This document shows, piece by piece, positions 1 to 8,227 of a DNA stretch of 64,000 nt. The notes under the pieces are model-generated. The model was not told the origin of the DNA. It saw only the letters and a list, made by a program, of their open reading frames with translations, and did no database searches. Each line of letters starts with the position of its first letter. Within the stretch, counting starts at the first letter, position 1. Position numbers and translations under genes: made by a program. The DNA is from Bradyrhizobium nitroreducens (GTDB lineage: Bacteria; Pseudomonadota; Alphaproteobacteria; Rhizobiales; Xanthobacteraceae), in NCBI RefSeq assembly GCF_002776695.1, contig NZ_LFJC01000003.1:5921550-5985549 (forward strand), in the 5' to 3' direction.

Positions 1-38
1 TTAGGGGGTCCCCGTTTCCTGAGGCATGGGAGGCAAGC

Positions 39-356
39 TCATCGTTTGCGGGGACGACAGAAGAGCCGGTGCAGGCTCGAAAACAGCTCTTCGACCCGCC
101 GGTCTGCGATGCGATACCACATCGTTTGCCCGTCGCGTCGGGCAGCGACGACGCCCTCTGCCTTCAGCTTCGCTAGGTGTTGGGATAGTGCCGAGGCGGA
201 AAGGCCGACGTCTTCGGCCAGAGCACTGGCGGCAACCTCGCCATATTCCACCAGCCTGCAAAGGATGAGCAGGCGGTGCTCATTTGCGAACATGCGCATC
301 AGCGCAGCCACTTCCTTGGCCTGCCGCTCCAGTTCGGTCGTGTTCAAGTGGCGCAT
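39..356 (-). CDS. ArsR/SmtB-family transcriptional regulator
   Basis: A 105-residue winged-helix repressor of the ArsR family. The winged helix covers roughly residues 25-85; the recognition helix includes SASALSQHLAKLKAEG, followed by a wing with RRDGQTMWYRI. The canonical arsenic motif ELCVCDL is absent and only two cysteines are visible (about 33 and 100), so the inducer cannot be named. The reading frame stays open far upstream, but the start at MRHLNTTELE fits the family length. No obvious target gene lies beside it within the window. The family call is safe; the ligand is unknown. Confidence 0.85.
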   Translation of the reverse strand: MRHLNTTELERQAKEVAALMRMFANEHRLLILCRLVEYGEVAASALAEDVGLSASALSQHLAKLKAEGVVAARRDGQTMWYRIADRRVEELFSSLHRLFCRPRKR

Positions 357-613
357 GACGGTGATTTCAATAGCATCTGCATGACCGCAGTCAAACCACT
401 CCGGGATCCGAGTTGCCACGCGGCGAAACACTCCCGATGTTCGATCTGAGACGGTCGGCCCTGCGCCCAGCCTGATGGAGTTCGAGGCCGGAGACCAGAC
501 CGATCTGCTGGTCGATCGCGCCGGCATGCCGCCGCGACCGCGCCAGGCGGCGCGTTCGCCGACGTGAGGTGGTGCTGTGGATCTGCCGGCCGGCAAACGG
601 TCAGGCCGGACTC

Positions 614-826
614 TCACGAAAACATAGAGGCGATCGTCTGGATGTGATCGGTCGCAGCGGTGACGAGATCGGCATAGTTGGTGTGTCCCTGCGCAGTTGC
701 CTTGAGAATGCATTCGGCGAGGAACGCCTTCGTTGATATCGTCACCAGGTCGGAAGGCACCTTGGTCATGGCCTCCTCGAGGGCCGTCCTCATGGTGAAC
801 ACGAGCTCAGGATCGAATTTCGGCAT
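614..826 (-). CDS. Small conserved hypothetical protein (about 70 aa)
   Basis: I do not recognise a named family. The ATG beginning MPKFDPELVF gives 70 residues of helical, soluble sequence with no signal peptide, membrane segment or cysteine pair. The frame runs 13 codons further upstream, but the shorter start is more natural. Codon use looks real (high GC at third positions) and the sequence is not low-complexity. It lies alone between the ArsR and Crp/Fnr genes. The 257 bases between it and the ArsR gene hold no convincing gene, although a short open stretch at about 466-567 on the plus strand reads like a gene remnant. Confidence 0.6.
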   Translation of the reverse strand: MPKFDPELVFTMRTALEEAMTKVPSDLVTISTKAFLAECILKATAQGHTNYADLVTAATDHIQTIASMFS

Positions 827-1163
827 CGATGACAGCTCCATCCATCGCAATGTCCGGATCCCCAATCAGGCAGCCGGAGCCGCAGAAGTCTCACCGCGCG
901 GGGCGGCAAGATCAAATCAACTGGGTTTGACCTCCATGAACTCTTGGAAAGGTTGGGCGGTCTCGCGTCGCGCCGAACCTGATTTTGGCGTCGCGGCCCC
1001 TTCAATTGGCAAAAGGGATCGCATGGCTCATCATTGGCCGTGTAAACCATGCTGCCACAATATTCATCACCCAGAGCGTTTTCGAGCGAAGTGGATCCCG
1101 GTTCGCGTCAAGAAAACGCGTCAAACAAGACCCTTGAGCGTTTCCCGTCAGCCGAGATGACCC
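827..1163. other. Gene-free stretch upstream of the Crp/Fnr regulator
   Basis: This 337-base stretch has only short overlapping open frames with poor codon use. I see no RNA gene, no strong hairpin with a T tract and no recognisable operator. It presumably holds the promoters of the small minus-strand gene and of the Crp/Fnr gene. Confidence 0.4.
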
Positions 1164-1766
1164 ATGCATCAGATCGATTGGATTTCGGCGAACATCGCGG
1201 CTTCCGCGACTCAACGCTCGCTGAAGGCGGGGCAGAGTTTGTTTCGAGCCGGCGCGAGACCGGCCGGACTTTACGAGGTCGTCCAGGGCAAGATCCGGCT
1301 GGTGCGGCTCGATCGCTCCGGCCGCGAGGCTGTTCTGCAGCTTGCCGCGCCTGGCGACGTGCTGGCGGAGGCGTCACTGTTCTCGTCGGCCTACCACTGC
1401 GACGCCATTGCCTCGAGCGAGGCGACCGTGCGCCTGTACCCGAAGTCAGCTCTGCTCGCCGAGCTGGAACGCGACCCGAAGCTGCTGCTGGCTTTCTCGG
1501 CGATGCTCGCACGCCAGGTCATGACGCTGCGAACCCGGCTCGAACGCCGCAACATCCACTCGGCTCGTGATCGCGTCAGGCACTATCTGACGGTCAACGC
1601 CGACGCCAAGGGGCGGAGCGTGACGCTGCGCGGAACGTTGAAGGATCTCGCAGCGGAGCTCGGGCTGGCGCACGAAGCCCTCTATCGCACGCTGGCGGCG
1701 ATGGCCGCCGACGGTGAGATCGAACGGGGCAAGGGACAAATCCGCATCTTGAGAAGCGCGGTATGA
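1164..1766 (+). CDS. Crp/Fnr-family transcriptional regulator
   Basis: A 200-residue regulator with an N-terminal cyclic-nucleotide-binding-type beta-roll (about 15-115), a dimerisation helix (about 115-140) and a C-terminal winged helix (about 145-195). The recognition helix contains HEALYR, which keeps the Glu and Arg that contact TGA/TCA half-sites in this superfamily (E-x-x-S/Y-R). There are no N-terminal cysteines for an FNR iron-sulfur cluster, so oxygen sensing of the FNR type is unlikely. A TGAT-N4-ATCA palindrome overlaps its stop codon and precedes a cytochrome c'-like gene, suggesting the two are functionally linked. The effector is unknown. Confidence 0.88.
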   Translation: MHQIDWISANIAASATQRSLKAGQSLFRAGARPAGLYEVVQGKIRLVRLDRSGREAVLQLAAPGDVLAEASLFSSAYHCDAIASSEATVRLYPKSALLAELERDPKLLLAFSAMLARQVMTLRTRLERRNIHSARDRVRHYLTVNADAKGRSVTLRGTLKDLAAELGLAHEALYRTLAAMAADGEIERGKGQIRILRSAV

Positions 1767-1778
1767 TCGCAATCATAC
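1761..1778. promoter_or_regulatory. Crp/Fnr-type palindrome between regulator and cytochrome genes
   Basis: GTATGAT-CGCA-ATCATAC is a perfect 7-bp inverted repeat with a 4-base centre. Its core TGAT-N4-ATCA equals the core of the FNR consensus TTGAT-N4-ATCAA, with only the outer T/A changed. It overlaps the stop codon of the Crp/Fnr gene and lies 60 bases before the cytochrome start, a sensible operator position. Binding by the adjacent regulator is inference. Confidence 0.5.
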
Positions 1779-1838
1779 GCCGTCGGCGGACGGCCGTTTA
1801 GAAGGAGGAGGGGCGCCTGGCGACGGAAGGGATCGATC

Positions 1839-2441
1839 ATGTTGTCGTGGTGGACGAAAGCCGCATCGGGCGGCGCTGCAATCCTGGCGATGGCTGCCGT
1901 TGCGTCGGCCGAGACCTCCAACCATTCCGGCATGCATCATCAGATGCAGGCTGGACAGAGCCAAGCTCAGGATCAGGCCATGAACTCCCACATGTCCCAT
2001 GGCAGCGCCGCCAAGGACACGCGCGAGATGGTGCAGTTTCCGCCTGATATGCAGACCCATTTCCTCGGCAATATGCGCGATCACCTGCAGACGCTGAACG
2101 AGATCGTCGATGCCCTTGCCAGGGACGACTACGCCGCGGCCTCGAAAGCCGCCGCCGAGCGCCTGGGGCTGGATTCGCCGTCGGCGGCAGGATGCAGGCC
2201 GCCGTCGCTGCAGCAGGTCAGCCGTCCTCCCGGGAATAAATCCCCGAAGCCGATGACGATGGAAGAGATGATGGAGGCCTATATGCCCGAGGCGATGCGC
2301 GGTATCGGCCTGTCGATGCATACGGCGGCGAGCGGGCTCGCCAAGGTCGCGATGACGCAGGACCGCGCCGGGACGATGGCGGCCCTGTCGCACGTCACCC
2401 AGAACTGCGTCTCCTGCCATTCGAGCTATCGGTTGCGATGA
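1839..2441 (+). CDS. Periplasmic cytochrome c'-like c-type cytochrome
   Basis: A 200-residue protein with a signal peptide (cleavage after ASA at about 24), a His/Met-rich segment (about 25-50) and a single haem-binding CVSCH at residues 190-194, next to the C-terminus. A C-terminal CXXCH after a mostly helical body is the class II cytochrome c' / c556 arrangement, a family that binds NO or transfers electrons in the periplasm. The segment around residues 125-145 is Pro/Ser-rich and may be an insertion. It follows the Crp/Fnr gene by 72 bases with a TGAT-N4-ATCA palindrome between, so NO- or redox-responsive control is plausible but not shown. Confidence 0.75.
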   Translation: MLSWWTKAASGGAAILAMAAVASAETSNHSGMHHQMQAGQSQAQDQAMNSHMSHGSAAKDTREMVQFPPDMQTHFLGNMRDHLQTLNEIVDALARDDYAAASKAAAERLGLDSPSAAGCRPPSLQQVSRPPGNKSPKPMTMEEMMEAYMPEAMRGIGLSMHTAASGLAKVAMTQDRAGTMAALSHVTQNCVSCHSSYRLR

Positions 2442-2514
2442 GCGTCGCGGGGGCGCAAGTGGATCGCGGCCCGGGCTACGCACCGTGCCTGTGTCGCCCT
2501 CTGTCAATCCTCTC

Positions 2515-3125
2515 CGCCAAAAATATTCCACTTTACCGAAATTCGGTTTCGGCGTATGTGTCGCTCATCCCGGCTCACCAAGAGGGGCGACTTGTGGTCG
2601 TCATGTTCGCGAGCCGGGGTTGCGGTGGACGCGGCAGCGTCGGCACGAGAGGCGCGGGCAGGGCGGGTAGTCCCTGTGAGCCCGAGGCTTCGTGCGGACG
2701 ACGGCGCTGCTAGGCTTCGTCTCGCTCGTAAGTTTCCGGCTCTGTCGACGGAGTCTGGAAATACTGCGGCGACATGGCGGGCCGTGCGTACGGCAAAACC
2801 GTGTGGTCCTGGCCGTCGTTGCCACGGTCAAGTCTTGCGAAGGTGCGAGCGAGCCCAACCGGGCAGACTGCATCATCCAAATTCGCGGGGCGAGGGAGGC
2901 CAAAAGGAATGGTCGGCTCCCGGGAGATCACGGCATAAGCCGTCCAGCCACTGCGCAGGGAAGGCCGAGTGATCGGCGACACCTGTATGCTGCTGTGCGG
3001 TCTTTTTTGCGCGTGCCTTTCGCGCAGCGGACCGCGGGTGCCAGCCGGCACCCGGCCTTCCCTGCGCCCTCTTGGCTCAAGAGGGTGGAGCGACGAAGCA
3101 AAGCTCGGGCGAATTGAGCCGCGAG
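2515..3125. repeat. Degenerate dispersed repeat, non-coding
   Basis: This 600-base stretch has many overlapping broken frames on both strands with no consistent codon use. Translated pieces such as VRQNRVVLAVVATVK (plus strand) and GAGKAGCRLAPAV (minus strand) match text that I recall recurring in short hypothetical proteins of Bradyrhizobium genomes, which are translations of a multi-copy intergenic element. I therefore treat it as a dispersed repeat and not as genes. Boundaries are approximate. The rest of the 2442-3359 gap holds the inverted repeat at 3175-3266 and nothing else I can name. Confidence 0.6.
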
Positions 3126-3174
3126 AATGCGAAGGCGTGTCTGCAAGCTGAGCTGCGTGCCACAAGCTCGATCT

Positions 3175-3266
3175 CGTAGGGTGAGCAAAGCGCAAGCGTG
3201 CCCACGCCCTGTTGCTTATGGAGGAAGATCGTGGGCACGGCGCTATGCGCCTTTGCCCATCCTACG
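3175..3266. repeat. Inverted-repeat intergenic element
   Basis: CGTAGGGTGAGCAAAG at the left end is matched in inverse, imperfectly, by CTTTGCCCATCCTACG at the right end, with further pairing between GCGTGCCCACG and CGTGGGCACG inside. The whole can fold into one long hairpin. Elements with this sequence are common between genes in Bradyrhizobium. It may act as a terminator for flanking transcripts; that is inference. Confidence 0.6.
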
Positions 3267-3359
3267 GCACAGCCGCTGGGATCTGCATTGGAGCATCGCA
3301 TGACGACGTGGAGTCTTCGCCCTTGCTCCATCCCCGCCGCGTCATGACACCCGAACGGA

Positions 3360-4118
3360 CTACACGTGCTGGCCGCCGTTGATGTGGATCTCGGCGCCGT
3401 TGACGTAGGAGCTGGTGTCCGTGCACAGCACGTAGATGATCTTGGCGACCTCGTCGGGCGTGCCGAGGCGGTGCAACGGGATCTGCTGTTCGACGATCTT
3501 CTCGGTGCCCGGCGACAGGATCGAGGTGTCGATCTCGCCCGGTGCGATCGCGTTGACGCGCACGCCGACGCGGCCGAAATCGGAGGCCATCTCGCGCGTC
3601 AGCGAGGCCAGCGCGGCCTTCGAGGTGGCGTAGGCAGCGCCCGCGAAGGGATGCACGCGCGAGCCCGCGATCGAGGTGACGTTCACGACCGAGCCCTTGG
3701 CGGCCTTCAGTTCCTCGATCAGTCCGCGCGCGATCATGATGGGTGCGAAGAAGTTGACGTGGAAGACATGCGTCCAGGTGTCGAGATCGGTGTCGACCGA
3801 ACCGAGCCGGGAGCCGCCCGGGCCCTTCGGCGAGATTGCGGCGTTGTTCACCAGCGCGTGCAGCATGCCGCCTTCGAGGCGGTCGCGGATATCGGAGATC
3901 GCGCGTGTCGTGTCCGCGGGATTGCTGAGATCGACCTGGATGTGATCCTCGGGGCCGGCGTCCCACGGGCAGTCCTCCGGAAAGGGATGCCGCGAGCAGG
4001 TGATGACGCGCCAGCCCGCGGAAGAGAAGCGGATCACGGTGGCATGGCCGATACCGCGGCTGGCTCCGGTCAGGAGCAGCGTGCGGCGCGGCGCATTGGA
4101 CGAATGCGGCATGGACAT
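3360..4118 (-). CDS. SDR-family NAD(P)-dependent oxidoreductase
   Basis: A 252-residue classical short-chain dehydrogenase/reductase. It shows the Rossmann glycine motif TGASRGIG (17-24), the NNAA motif (about 90), the catalytic Ser upstream of YATSK (Tyr and Lys near 160) and a C-terminal NGAEIHINGG typical of 3-ketoacyl-reductase-like members. An aspartate (QVDL, about 62) sits where adenine-contacting residues lie. The substrate cannot be assigned. It is downstream of pdxH on the same strand with a 19-base gap, so the two are probably co-transcribed. Confidence 0.9.
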   Translation of the reverse strand: MSMPHSSNAPRRTLLLTGASRGIGHATVIRFSSAGWRVITCSRHPFPEDCPWDAGPEDHIQVDLSNPADTTRAISDIRDRLEGGMLHALVNNAAISPKGPGGSRLGSVDTDLDTWTHVFHVNFFAPIMIARGLIEELKAAKGSVVNVTSIAGSRVHPFAGAAYATSKAALASLTREMASDFGRVGVRVNAIAPGEIDTSILSPGTEKIVEQQIPLHRLGTPDEVAKIIYVLCTDTSSYVNGAEIHINGGQHV

Positions 4119-4137
4119 CTTTCAGGTCGGCCCAATC

Positions 4138-4779
4138 TTACGGATACATCCGCGTCTTGGACCACGGTTGGCCGGCCGCGTCACGGCGAAATTCGATGCG
4201 GTCATGCAAGCGGAACGGGCGGTCGTGCCAGAACTCGATCCGTGAGGGGGTGATGCGCCAGCCGCTCCAGCCCGGCGGCCGCGGCACTTCGCCGATGACG
4301 TGTCTGGCCGCGACTTTCGCGATGGCTTGCTCGAAGGCGAAGCGGCTCTCGAGCGCCTGCGACTGCTTGCTCGCCCAGGCCCCGATCTGCGCCTGCTTCG
4401 GCCGGGTGGCGAAATAGGCGTCGGCCTCGGCGTCGGTCACCGGCGTCACGTTGCCGCGGATGCGGACCTGACGGCGCAGCGACTTCCAGTGAAAAAGTAA
4501 CGCTGCCTTAGGATTTGCGGCGAGTTCGCGGCCCTTCTGGCTCGCGATGTGGCTGTAGAACACAAAACCCTCGGTATCGAAGCCTTTCATCAGCACCATG
4601 CGCGCGTCAGGCAGGCCGTCAGGGTCGACGGTTGCAAGCGCCATGGCGTTCGGATCGTTCGGCTCGCTCTTGATCGCCTCGTTCAGCCAGCTCTCAAACA
4701 GCGCAAATGGCTCGTCGGCGGCGGTAAAATCACCGGATGTTAAGGGTGTCTGGTGTTTCATCGAGGTCGTGTCGGTCAT
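4138..4779 (-). CDS. pdxH: Pyridoxamine/pyridoxine 5'-phosphate oxidase
   Basis: A 213-residue FMN enzyme that oxidises pyridoxamine or pyridoxine 5'-phosphate to pyridoxal 5'-phosphate, the last step of vitamin B6 synthesis and salvage. Family signatures are present: MALATVDPDGLPDARMVLMKG near 45-65, the FMN/substrate segment SLRRQVRIRG, and the C-terminal substrate loop WHDRPFRLHDR...W-x-K-x-R-x-Y-P at the extreme end. Length is normal for the family. The neighbouring lipoprotein gene is divergent. Confidence 0.97.
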   Translation of the reverse strand: MTDTTSMKHQTPLTSGDFTAADEPFALFESWLNEAIKSEPNDPNAMALATVDPDGLPDARMVLMKGFDTEGFVFYSHIASQKGRELAANPKAALLFHWKSLRRQVRIRGNVTPVTDAEADAYFATRPKQAQIGAWASKQSQALESRFAFEQAIAKVAARHVIGEVPRPPGWSGWRITPSRIEFWHDRPFRLHDRIEFRRDAAGQPWSKTRMYP

Positions 4780-4817
4780 GTCTGGAGTCCGAGTTGCGTC
4801 CCGCGGCCCAAAACGCG

Positions 4818-5300
4818 TTGTTGTCCGCTACCGCCCTATATAGGGCATGGGGACGCGTTGGCCTATCGGCGATCCGGCCGTCCGGCTTTGTCTTGACGAT
4901 CATTCTCATCGGGCTCGGCACCGGCGGCTGCAGCTTTTCCCGCGGTGACAAGAGCGCCTACGCGAAGGCCGACGACAGCGACCTGACCGGTTCGATTGCG
5001 ACGCCGGCCAAGGACGCCCCGCCGACCGAGACCGATCTCGCCTTCGCCCGCAACGCCGCCTCCGACGTCCTCAGCAAGGGCGACAAGGATTCCAGCCAGC
5101 ACTGGGAGAATCCGGACACCGGGGCACGCGGCTCGGTGACGCCGATCGCGCAGTCCTATGCCGCCGAGGACGGCCGCAAATGCCGCGACTTCCTGGCAAG
5201 CTACGTCAACGGCAAGACTGAAAGCTGGCTCCAGGGCGCCGGCTGTCAAAGCAGCCGTGGCCGTTGGGAGATTCATACGCTAAAGCCGTGGCGGAGCTAG
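4818..5300 (+). CDS. RT0821/Lpp0805-like surface lipoprotein
   Basis: A lipoprotein of about 160 residues: a hydrophobic segment VLTIILIGLGTGGC ends in a lipobox whose cysteine would be acylated. The mature part ends in a region resembling the rickettsial 17-kDa surface antigen / RT0821 family (HWENPDTGARGSVTP, then CRDF near 135). The start is uncertain. The only upstream ATG (4737) would overlap the divergent pdxH gene, so I place the start at an in-frame TTG (4818 or 4821); TTG 4893 is another option. Membership in the 17-kDa antigen family rests on the C-terminal pattern. Confidence 0.75.
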   Translation: MLSATALYRAWGRVGLSAIRPSGFVLTIILIGLGTGGCSFSRGDKSAYAKADDSDLTGSIATPAKDAPPTETDLAFARNAASDVLSKGDKDSSQHWENPDTGARGSVTPIAQSYAAEDGRKCRDFLASYVNGKTESWLQGAGCQSSRGRWEIHTLKPWRS

Positions 5301-5409
5301 GATTCGGCCGGCAAGCCTAGTTGCAAAAATGCCACTCCATCCCCACATGGATCGCAGGTGGGGCGGGGAGCCCTTTGGACAATTCGATTTCTTGAAGGAG
5401 ACGTGACGG

Positions 5410-6375
5410 ATGCGCGACCCCTATGAGGTCTTGGGGGTGCCGCGGAGCGCCAGCGCTGCCGCGATCAAGAGCGCCTATCGCAAGCTTGCCAAGAAGCATC
5501 ATCCCGACAGCAACAAGGACGACCCGAAAGCCGCCGAGCGTTTCTCGGAGATCAACTCGGCGAACGAGATCCTCGGCGACGAGGACAAGCGCAAGCAGTT
5601 CGACCGCGGCGAGATCGACGCCGAGGGCAAGCCGCGCTTCCAGGGCTTTCCGGGTGGCGGCGGCGGGCCGCGCGGCCGCGCCGGTCCCGGCGGGTTCGAG
5701 AGCTACACGTTCCGCTCCGGCGGCGGCCCCGGCCAGGGCGGCGGCGCCTTCGAGGACATCCTCAACAGCATGTTCGGCGGCGGGGTGCGCGGCGCGCGGC
5801 CCGGAGCTGGCGGCGCCGGGCAGTTCGAATTCGACACCGGCGGGATCGGGCTTGATCTCGACGTCAACGTCGCCATGTCCGTCTCGCTGGAAGAGTCGGT
5901 CAAGGGTGGCGAGAAGCGCGTCCGGCTGCCGACGGGCAAGGAGCTCAACGTCAAGATTCCGGCTGGCGTCACCGAGGGCCAGCAGATCCGGCTCCGGGGG
6001 CAAGGCGAGAGCGCGCAGGGCCATCCGCCCGGCGATCTCCTGATCACCATCAGCGTCGCGCCGCACCCGTTCTTCAAGGTCGAGGGTGCCGACCTCAGGA
6101 TCGAGCTGCCGGTCGCGCTCTATGAGGCGGTGCTCGGTGGGAAGGTCCGGGTGCCCACCCTCGGCAATGCCGTGGAGCTTTCGGTCCCCAAAAACACCTC
6201 CAGCGGCCGGACCTTCCGCCTCAAGGGCAAAGGTCTGCCAAAATCTGGTGGAACCGGGGATCTCTTCGTCACTATCAGGATTATGCTACCGGACGGGAAC
6301 GACGCCGAGCTTGAAGCATTGATGGAGAAGTGGCGGGATCAACACCCCTACAATCCACGTAGCGGGCTTGGTTAG
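5410..6375 (+). CDS. J-domain co-chaperone (DnaJ/CbpA type, no zinc finger)
   Basis: A 321-residue Hsp40. The J domain (1-70) carries HPD at 31-33, the loop that stimulates DnaK ATPase. A Gly/Arg-rich and Gly/Phe linker (about 80-150) is followed by the two C-terminal substrate-binding beta-domains (about 155-310, including RLRGQG and RLKGKGLP). The cysteine-rich zinc centre of true DnaJ is missing, so this is a CbpA-like class B protein. A good Shine-Dalgarno, AAGGAG, lies 12 bases before ATG. A possible hairpin terminator follows at 6410. Confidence 0.93.
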   Translation: MRDPYEVLGVPRSASAAAIKSAYRKLAKKHHPDSNKDDPKAAERFSEINSANEILGDEDKRKQFDRGEIDAEGKPRFQGFPGGGGGPRGRAGPGGFESYTFRSGGGPGQGGGAFEDILNSMFGGGVRGARPGAGGAGQFEFDTGGIGLDLDVNVAMSVSLEESVKGGEKRVRLPTGKELNVKIPAGVTEGQQIRLRGQGESAQGHPPGDLLITISVAPHPFFKVEGADLRIELPVALYEAVLGGKVRVPTLGNAVELSVPKNTSSGRTFRLKGKGLPKSGGTGDLFVTIRIMLPDGNDAELEALMEKWRDQHPYNPRSGLG

Positions 6376-6688
6376 GCGATCGAACTGAAGGGGTTCTCCT
6401 AAAGGCCTAGGGCATCGTCCTGGAGATGATGCCCATCATATGCCTGAGGCGTGGTAGCGCTTCATGAGCTCGACGTGTCGGCTGTCCGGCGGGGCAGCCG
6501 ATAAAAAGGTGCGGCCTCGAGAGGGGGACCAGCGCGGTACCAAAATCCCCAATCGAGGCCGCCCGCGTCGATCGGCGGATCGAACGCTGCTCATTTTCGC
6601 GTGATCATCCGGTGCGATAATGAGACGCGCCGATGTCCTGATTCCAAATTTTCAATGACGGAATCGAGGCACCGCGCTCAAGCGTCGT
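6376..6688. other. Structured intergenic region after the J-protein gene
   Basis: A 313-base gene-free stretch with three successive inverted repeats. One is 6410-6434. The second is TCGGCTG/CAGCCGA at 6478-6501, followed by ATAAAAA. The third is GCGGCCTCGA/TCGAGGCCGC at 6511-6562, whose 32-base loop contains a nested GGGGA/TCCCC pair. The rest shows no gene. The region could encode a small structured RNA or be a decayed repeat; nothing here identifies which. Confidence 0.45.
6410..6434 (+). terminator. Possible hairpin terminator after the J-protein gene
   Basis: GGGCATCGTC pairs with GATGATGCCC (one G-T wobble) around a 5-base loop, starting 35 bases after the stop codon. There is no T tract, so intrinsic termination would be weak, and the element may only be a 3' end stabiliser. 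Confidence 0.35.
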
Positions 6689-7459
6689 TTAAGTGCCGTT
6701 TTTTTCCGCCTGATCGTAGACGGCCTGCGCCACCTTGGTCAGCCGCTCGCGGTCGCCGCCGCCGCTGACGACGTAACCCACGCCGCGCTCGGCCCAGAAC
6801 AATGCGCCGTCCTTGTCGGTCCTGGCGTAACGCATTTGCGTCGCACCATTCTCGGTCTTGGCGGTGTAGATCGTGTACCGCTCGCCCGAGGCGCCCTCAT
6901 ACATCAGGAACGACGCGGGGCCGTTCGGGCCAGGCAAGAGCCGGCCGCCGACGAGCTTCAGCCCGCTCGCCTCCAGATTCGGCGCGAACACGGTCCAGCC
7001 GCAGCGCCGGGTCAGCCAGGCCTGCAGGTGGTCGCGCTCGTTGCCGCCGACCTCGACGGGGTGGCGGACCTCGACGACATAGAGGCGGTGGGCGTCGAGC
7101 GCGTCCGCCGTGAAGCTCTGGAAGGTCGAAGGCGCGCTGGCCGCGCCATGCGCGACCCAGCCGGCCGTGCCGCCGGCGACGAAAGCGACCAGCACAGCGG
7201 CGGCGGCGCCATAGAGCCATTGCCGCGGGCGGCGCTCCAGCCGCTCGAGCTCGAGGCGTGCCGGCACCGGCTCCTGGACGATGGCGTCGTAGCGGGCGTG
7301 CAGCATCTCCGCCATGGCGCGCCAGGACTGCACGCGTTCGGCGTCCTCGGGATGGGCGGCCAGCCAGGCCTCGACGTCGGCGCGGCGCTCGGCCGGCAGC
7401 TCGCCGTCGACATAGGCGTGCAGTTCGTCCTCGGTCACTGGGATATTGCGGTCGTTCAT
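6689..7459 (-). CDS. Membrane anti-sigma factor for the adjacent ECF sigma
   Basis: A 256-residue protein. The N-terminal cytoplasmic part begins DELHAYVDGELP, the usual opening of anti-sigma (RsgI/ChrR-like zinc-free) domains. A single transmembrane helix lies at about 86-105 (AAAAVLVAFVAGGTAGWVA), followed by a periplasmic domain of about 150 residues. It lies 106 bases downstream of the ECF sigma gene on the same strand, the standard sigma/anti-sigma pairing. It should sequester the sigma factor until a periplasmic signal arrives; the signal is unknown. Confidence 0.88.
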   Translation of the reverse strand: MNDRNIPVTEDELHAYVDGELPAERRADVEAWLAAHPEDAERVQSWRAMAEMLHARYDAIVQEPVPARLELERLERRPRQWLYGAAAAVLVAFVAGGTAGWVAHGAASAPSTFQSFTADALDAHRLYVVEVRHPVEVGGNERDHLQAWLTRRCGWTVFAPNLEASGLKLVGGRLLPGPNGPASFLMYEGASGERYTIYTAKTENGATQMRYARTDKDGALFWAERGVGYVVSGGGDRERLTKVAQAVYDQAEKNGT

Positions 7460-7565
7460 ATCGATCGTCTCTGGCTCTGTGGCCCTAAAAGTCGTTCAAA
7501 GCTCAACTTCGTTCGCTGCATCGGAGAACTGCAGGCGGACACTACGCGATGCATCAACCCTGGCA

Positions 7566-8054
7566 TCATTTCACCCGCCTGAGCGCCGGGCGCTCGCCCT
7601 CCAGCGAGGCCTTGACGTGGGCGCGGGCTCGGGCAAGGCGTGACATCACCGTGCCGATCGGCACGCCCTGAATGTCGGCGACCTCGCGGTAGCTCATGCC
7701 CTCCAGCATCACCAGCAGCAGCACCGAGCGCTGCTCCTCGACGAGCGTCGCCAGCGCCCTCTCGATGTCGCGCCCCTCGGCTTCGGTGCCGCTGGCGTCG
7801 GGGTTGTTCTCCGTCAGCTGCATGAACTGCGGCCGCCTTGCCAGCGAGCGCCGCCGGTTCTTGTTGAGGTTGGTCAGGATCGTGTAGAGCCAGCTCCTGA
7901 CGTCGCCTCCGAGAAACAACCGCTCCGAACGCAGCGCCCGCACCAGCGTGTCCTGCACCAGATCGTCGGCCGCGTCCGCGTCGCGCGTCAGCGCGCGGGC
8001 GTAGCGGCGCAACGCCGGGATCATGGCTTCCACACTCTGGCGAAACGCACTCAT
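7566..8054 (-). CDS. ECF-type RNA polymerase sigma factor
   Basis: A 162-residue extracytoplasmic-function sigma factor. Region 2 is at about 10-75 (DADAADDLVQDTLVRAL, then RSWLYTILTN). Region 4 is at about 105-155 (LLLVMLEGMSYREVADIQ and the helix-turn-helix IPIGT-like VPIGTVMSRLARAR). Region 3 is absent, as expected for the class. It is followed by its likely anti-sigma factor. Its own upstream region carries a GGAAT-N17-GTT element consistent with autoregulation. Confidence 0.93.
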   Translation of the reverse strand: MSAFRQSVEAMIPALRRYARALTRDADAADDLVQDTLVRALRSERLFLGGDVRSWLYTILTNLNKNRRRSLARRPQFMQLTENNPDASGTEAEGRDIERALATLVEEQRSVLLLVMLEGMSYREVADIQGVPIGTVMSRLARARAHVKASLEGERPALRRVK

Positions 8055-8100
8055 TGCGAGCTTGACGTCCTGATGTCAGGCGCGAGCGCCCATAGTGATC

Positions 8101-8127
8101 ATAACACCCGAATGGAACGGCTATTCC
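8101..8127 (-). promoter_or_regulatory. Candidate ECF-type promoter for the sigma/anti-sigma operon
   Basis: On the minus strand GGAAT is followed after 17 bases by GTTAT, ending 46 bases before the sigma gene start. This resembles the GGAAC-N16/17-GTT layout of alphaproteobacterial ECF promoters. Autoregulation is inference from position. Confidence 0.4.
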
Positions 8128-8227
8128 GGCGCTCGAAACAGCGTTAACGCGGCGTATTAGGACTGTACCGCGGGGGAGGGCTGGTGTACCTCCAGACCTC
8201 AGCAAGAGTTCGACGGGACGTTCAAAA

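Noticed and set aside
466..567. Gene remnant on the plus strand between ArsR and the small protein
   Set aside because: The reading frame looks coding for about 30 codons (LMEFEAGDQTDLLVDRAG) but has no start, domain or neighbour to support it.
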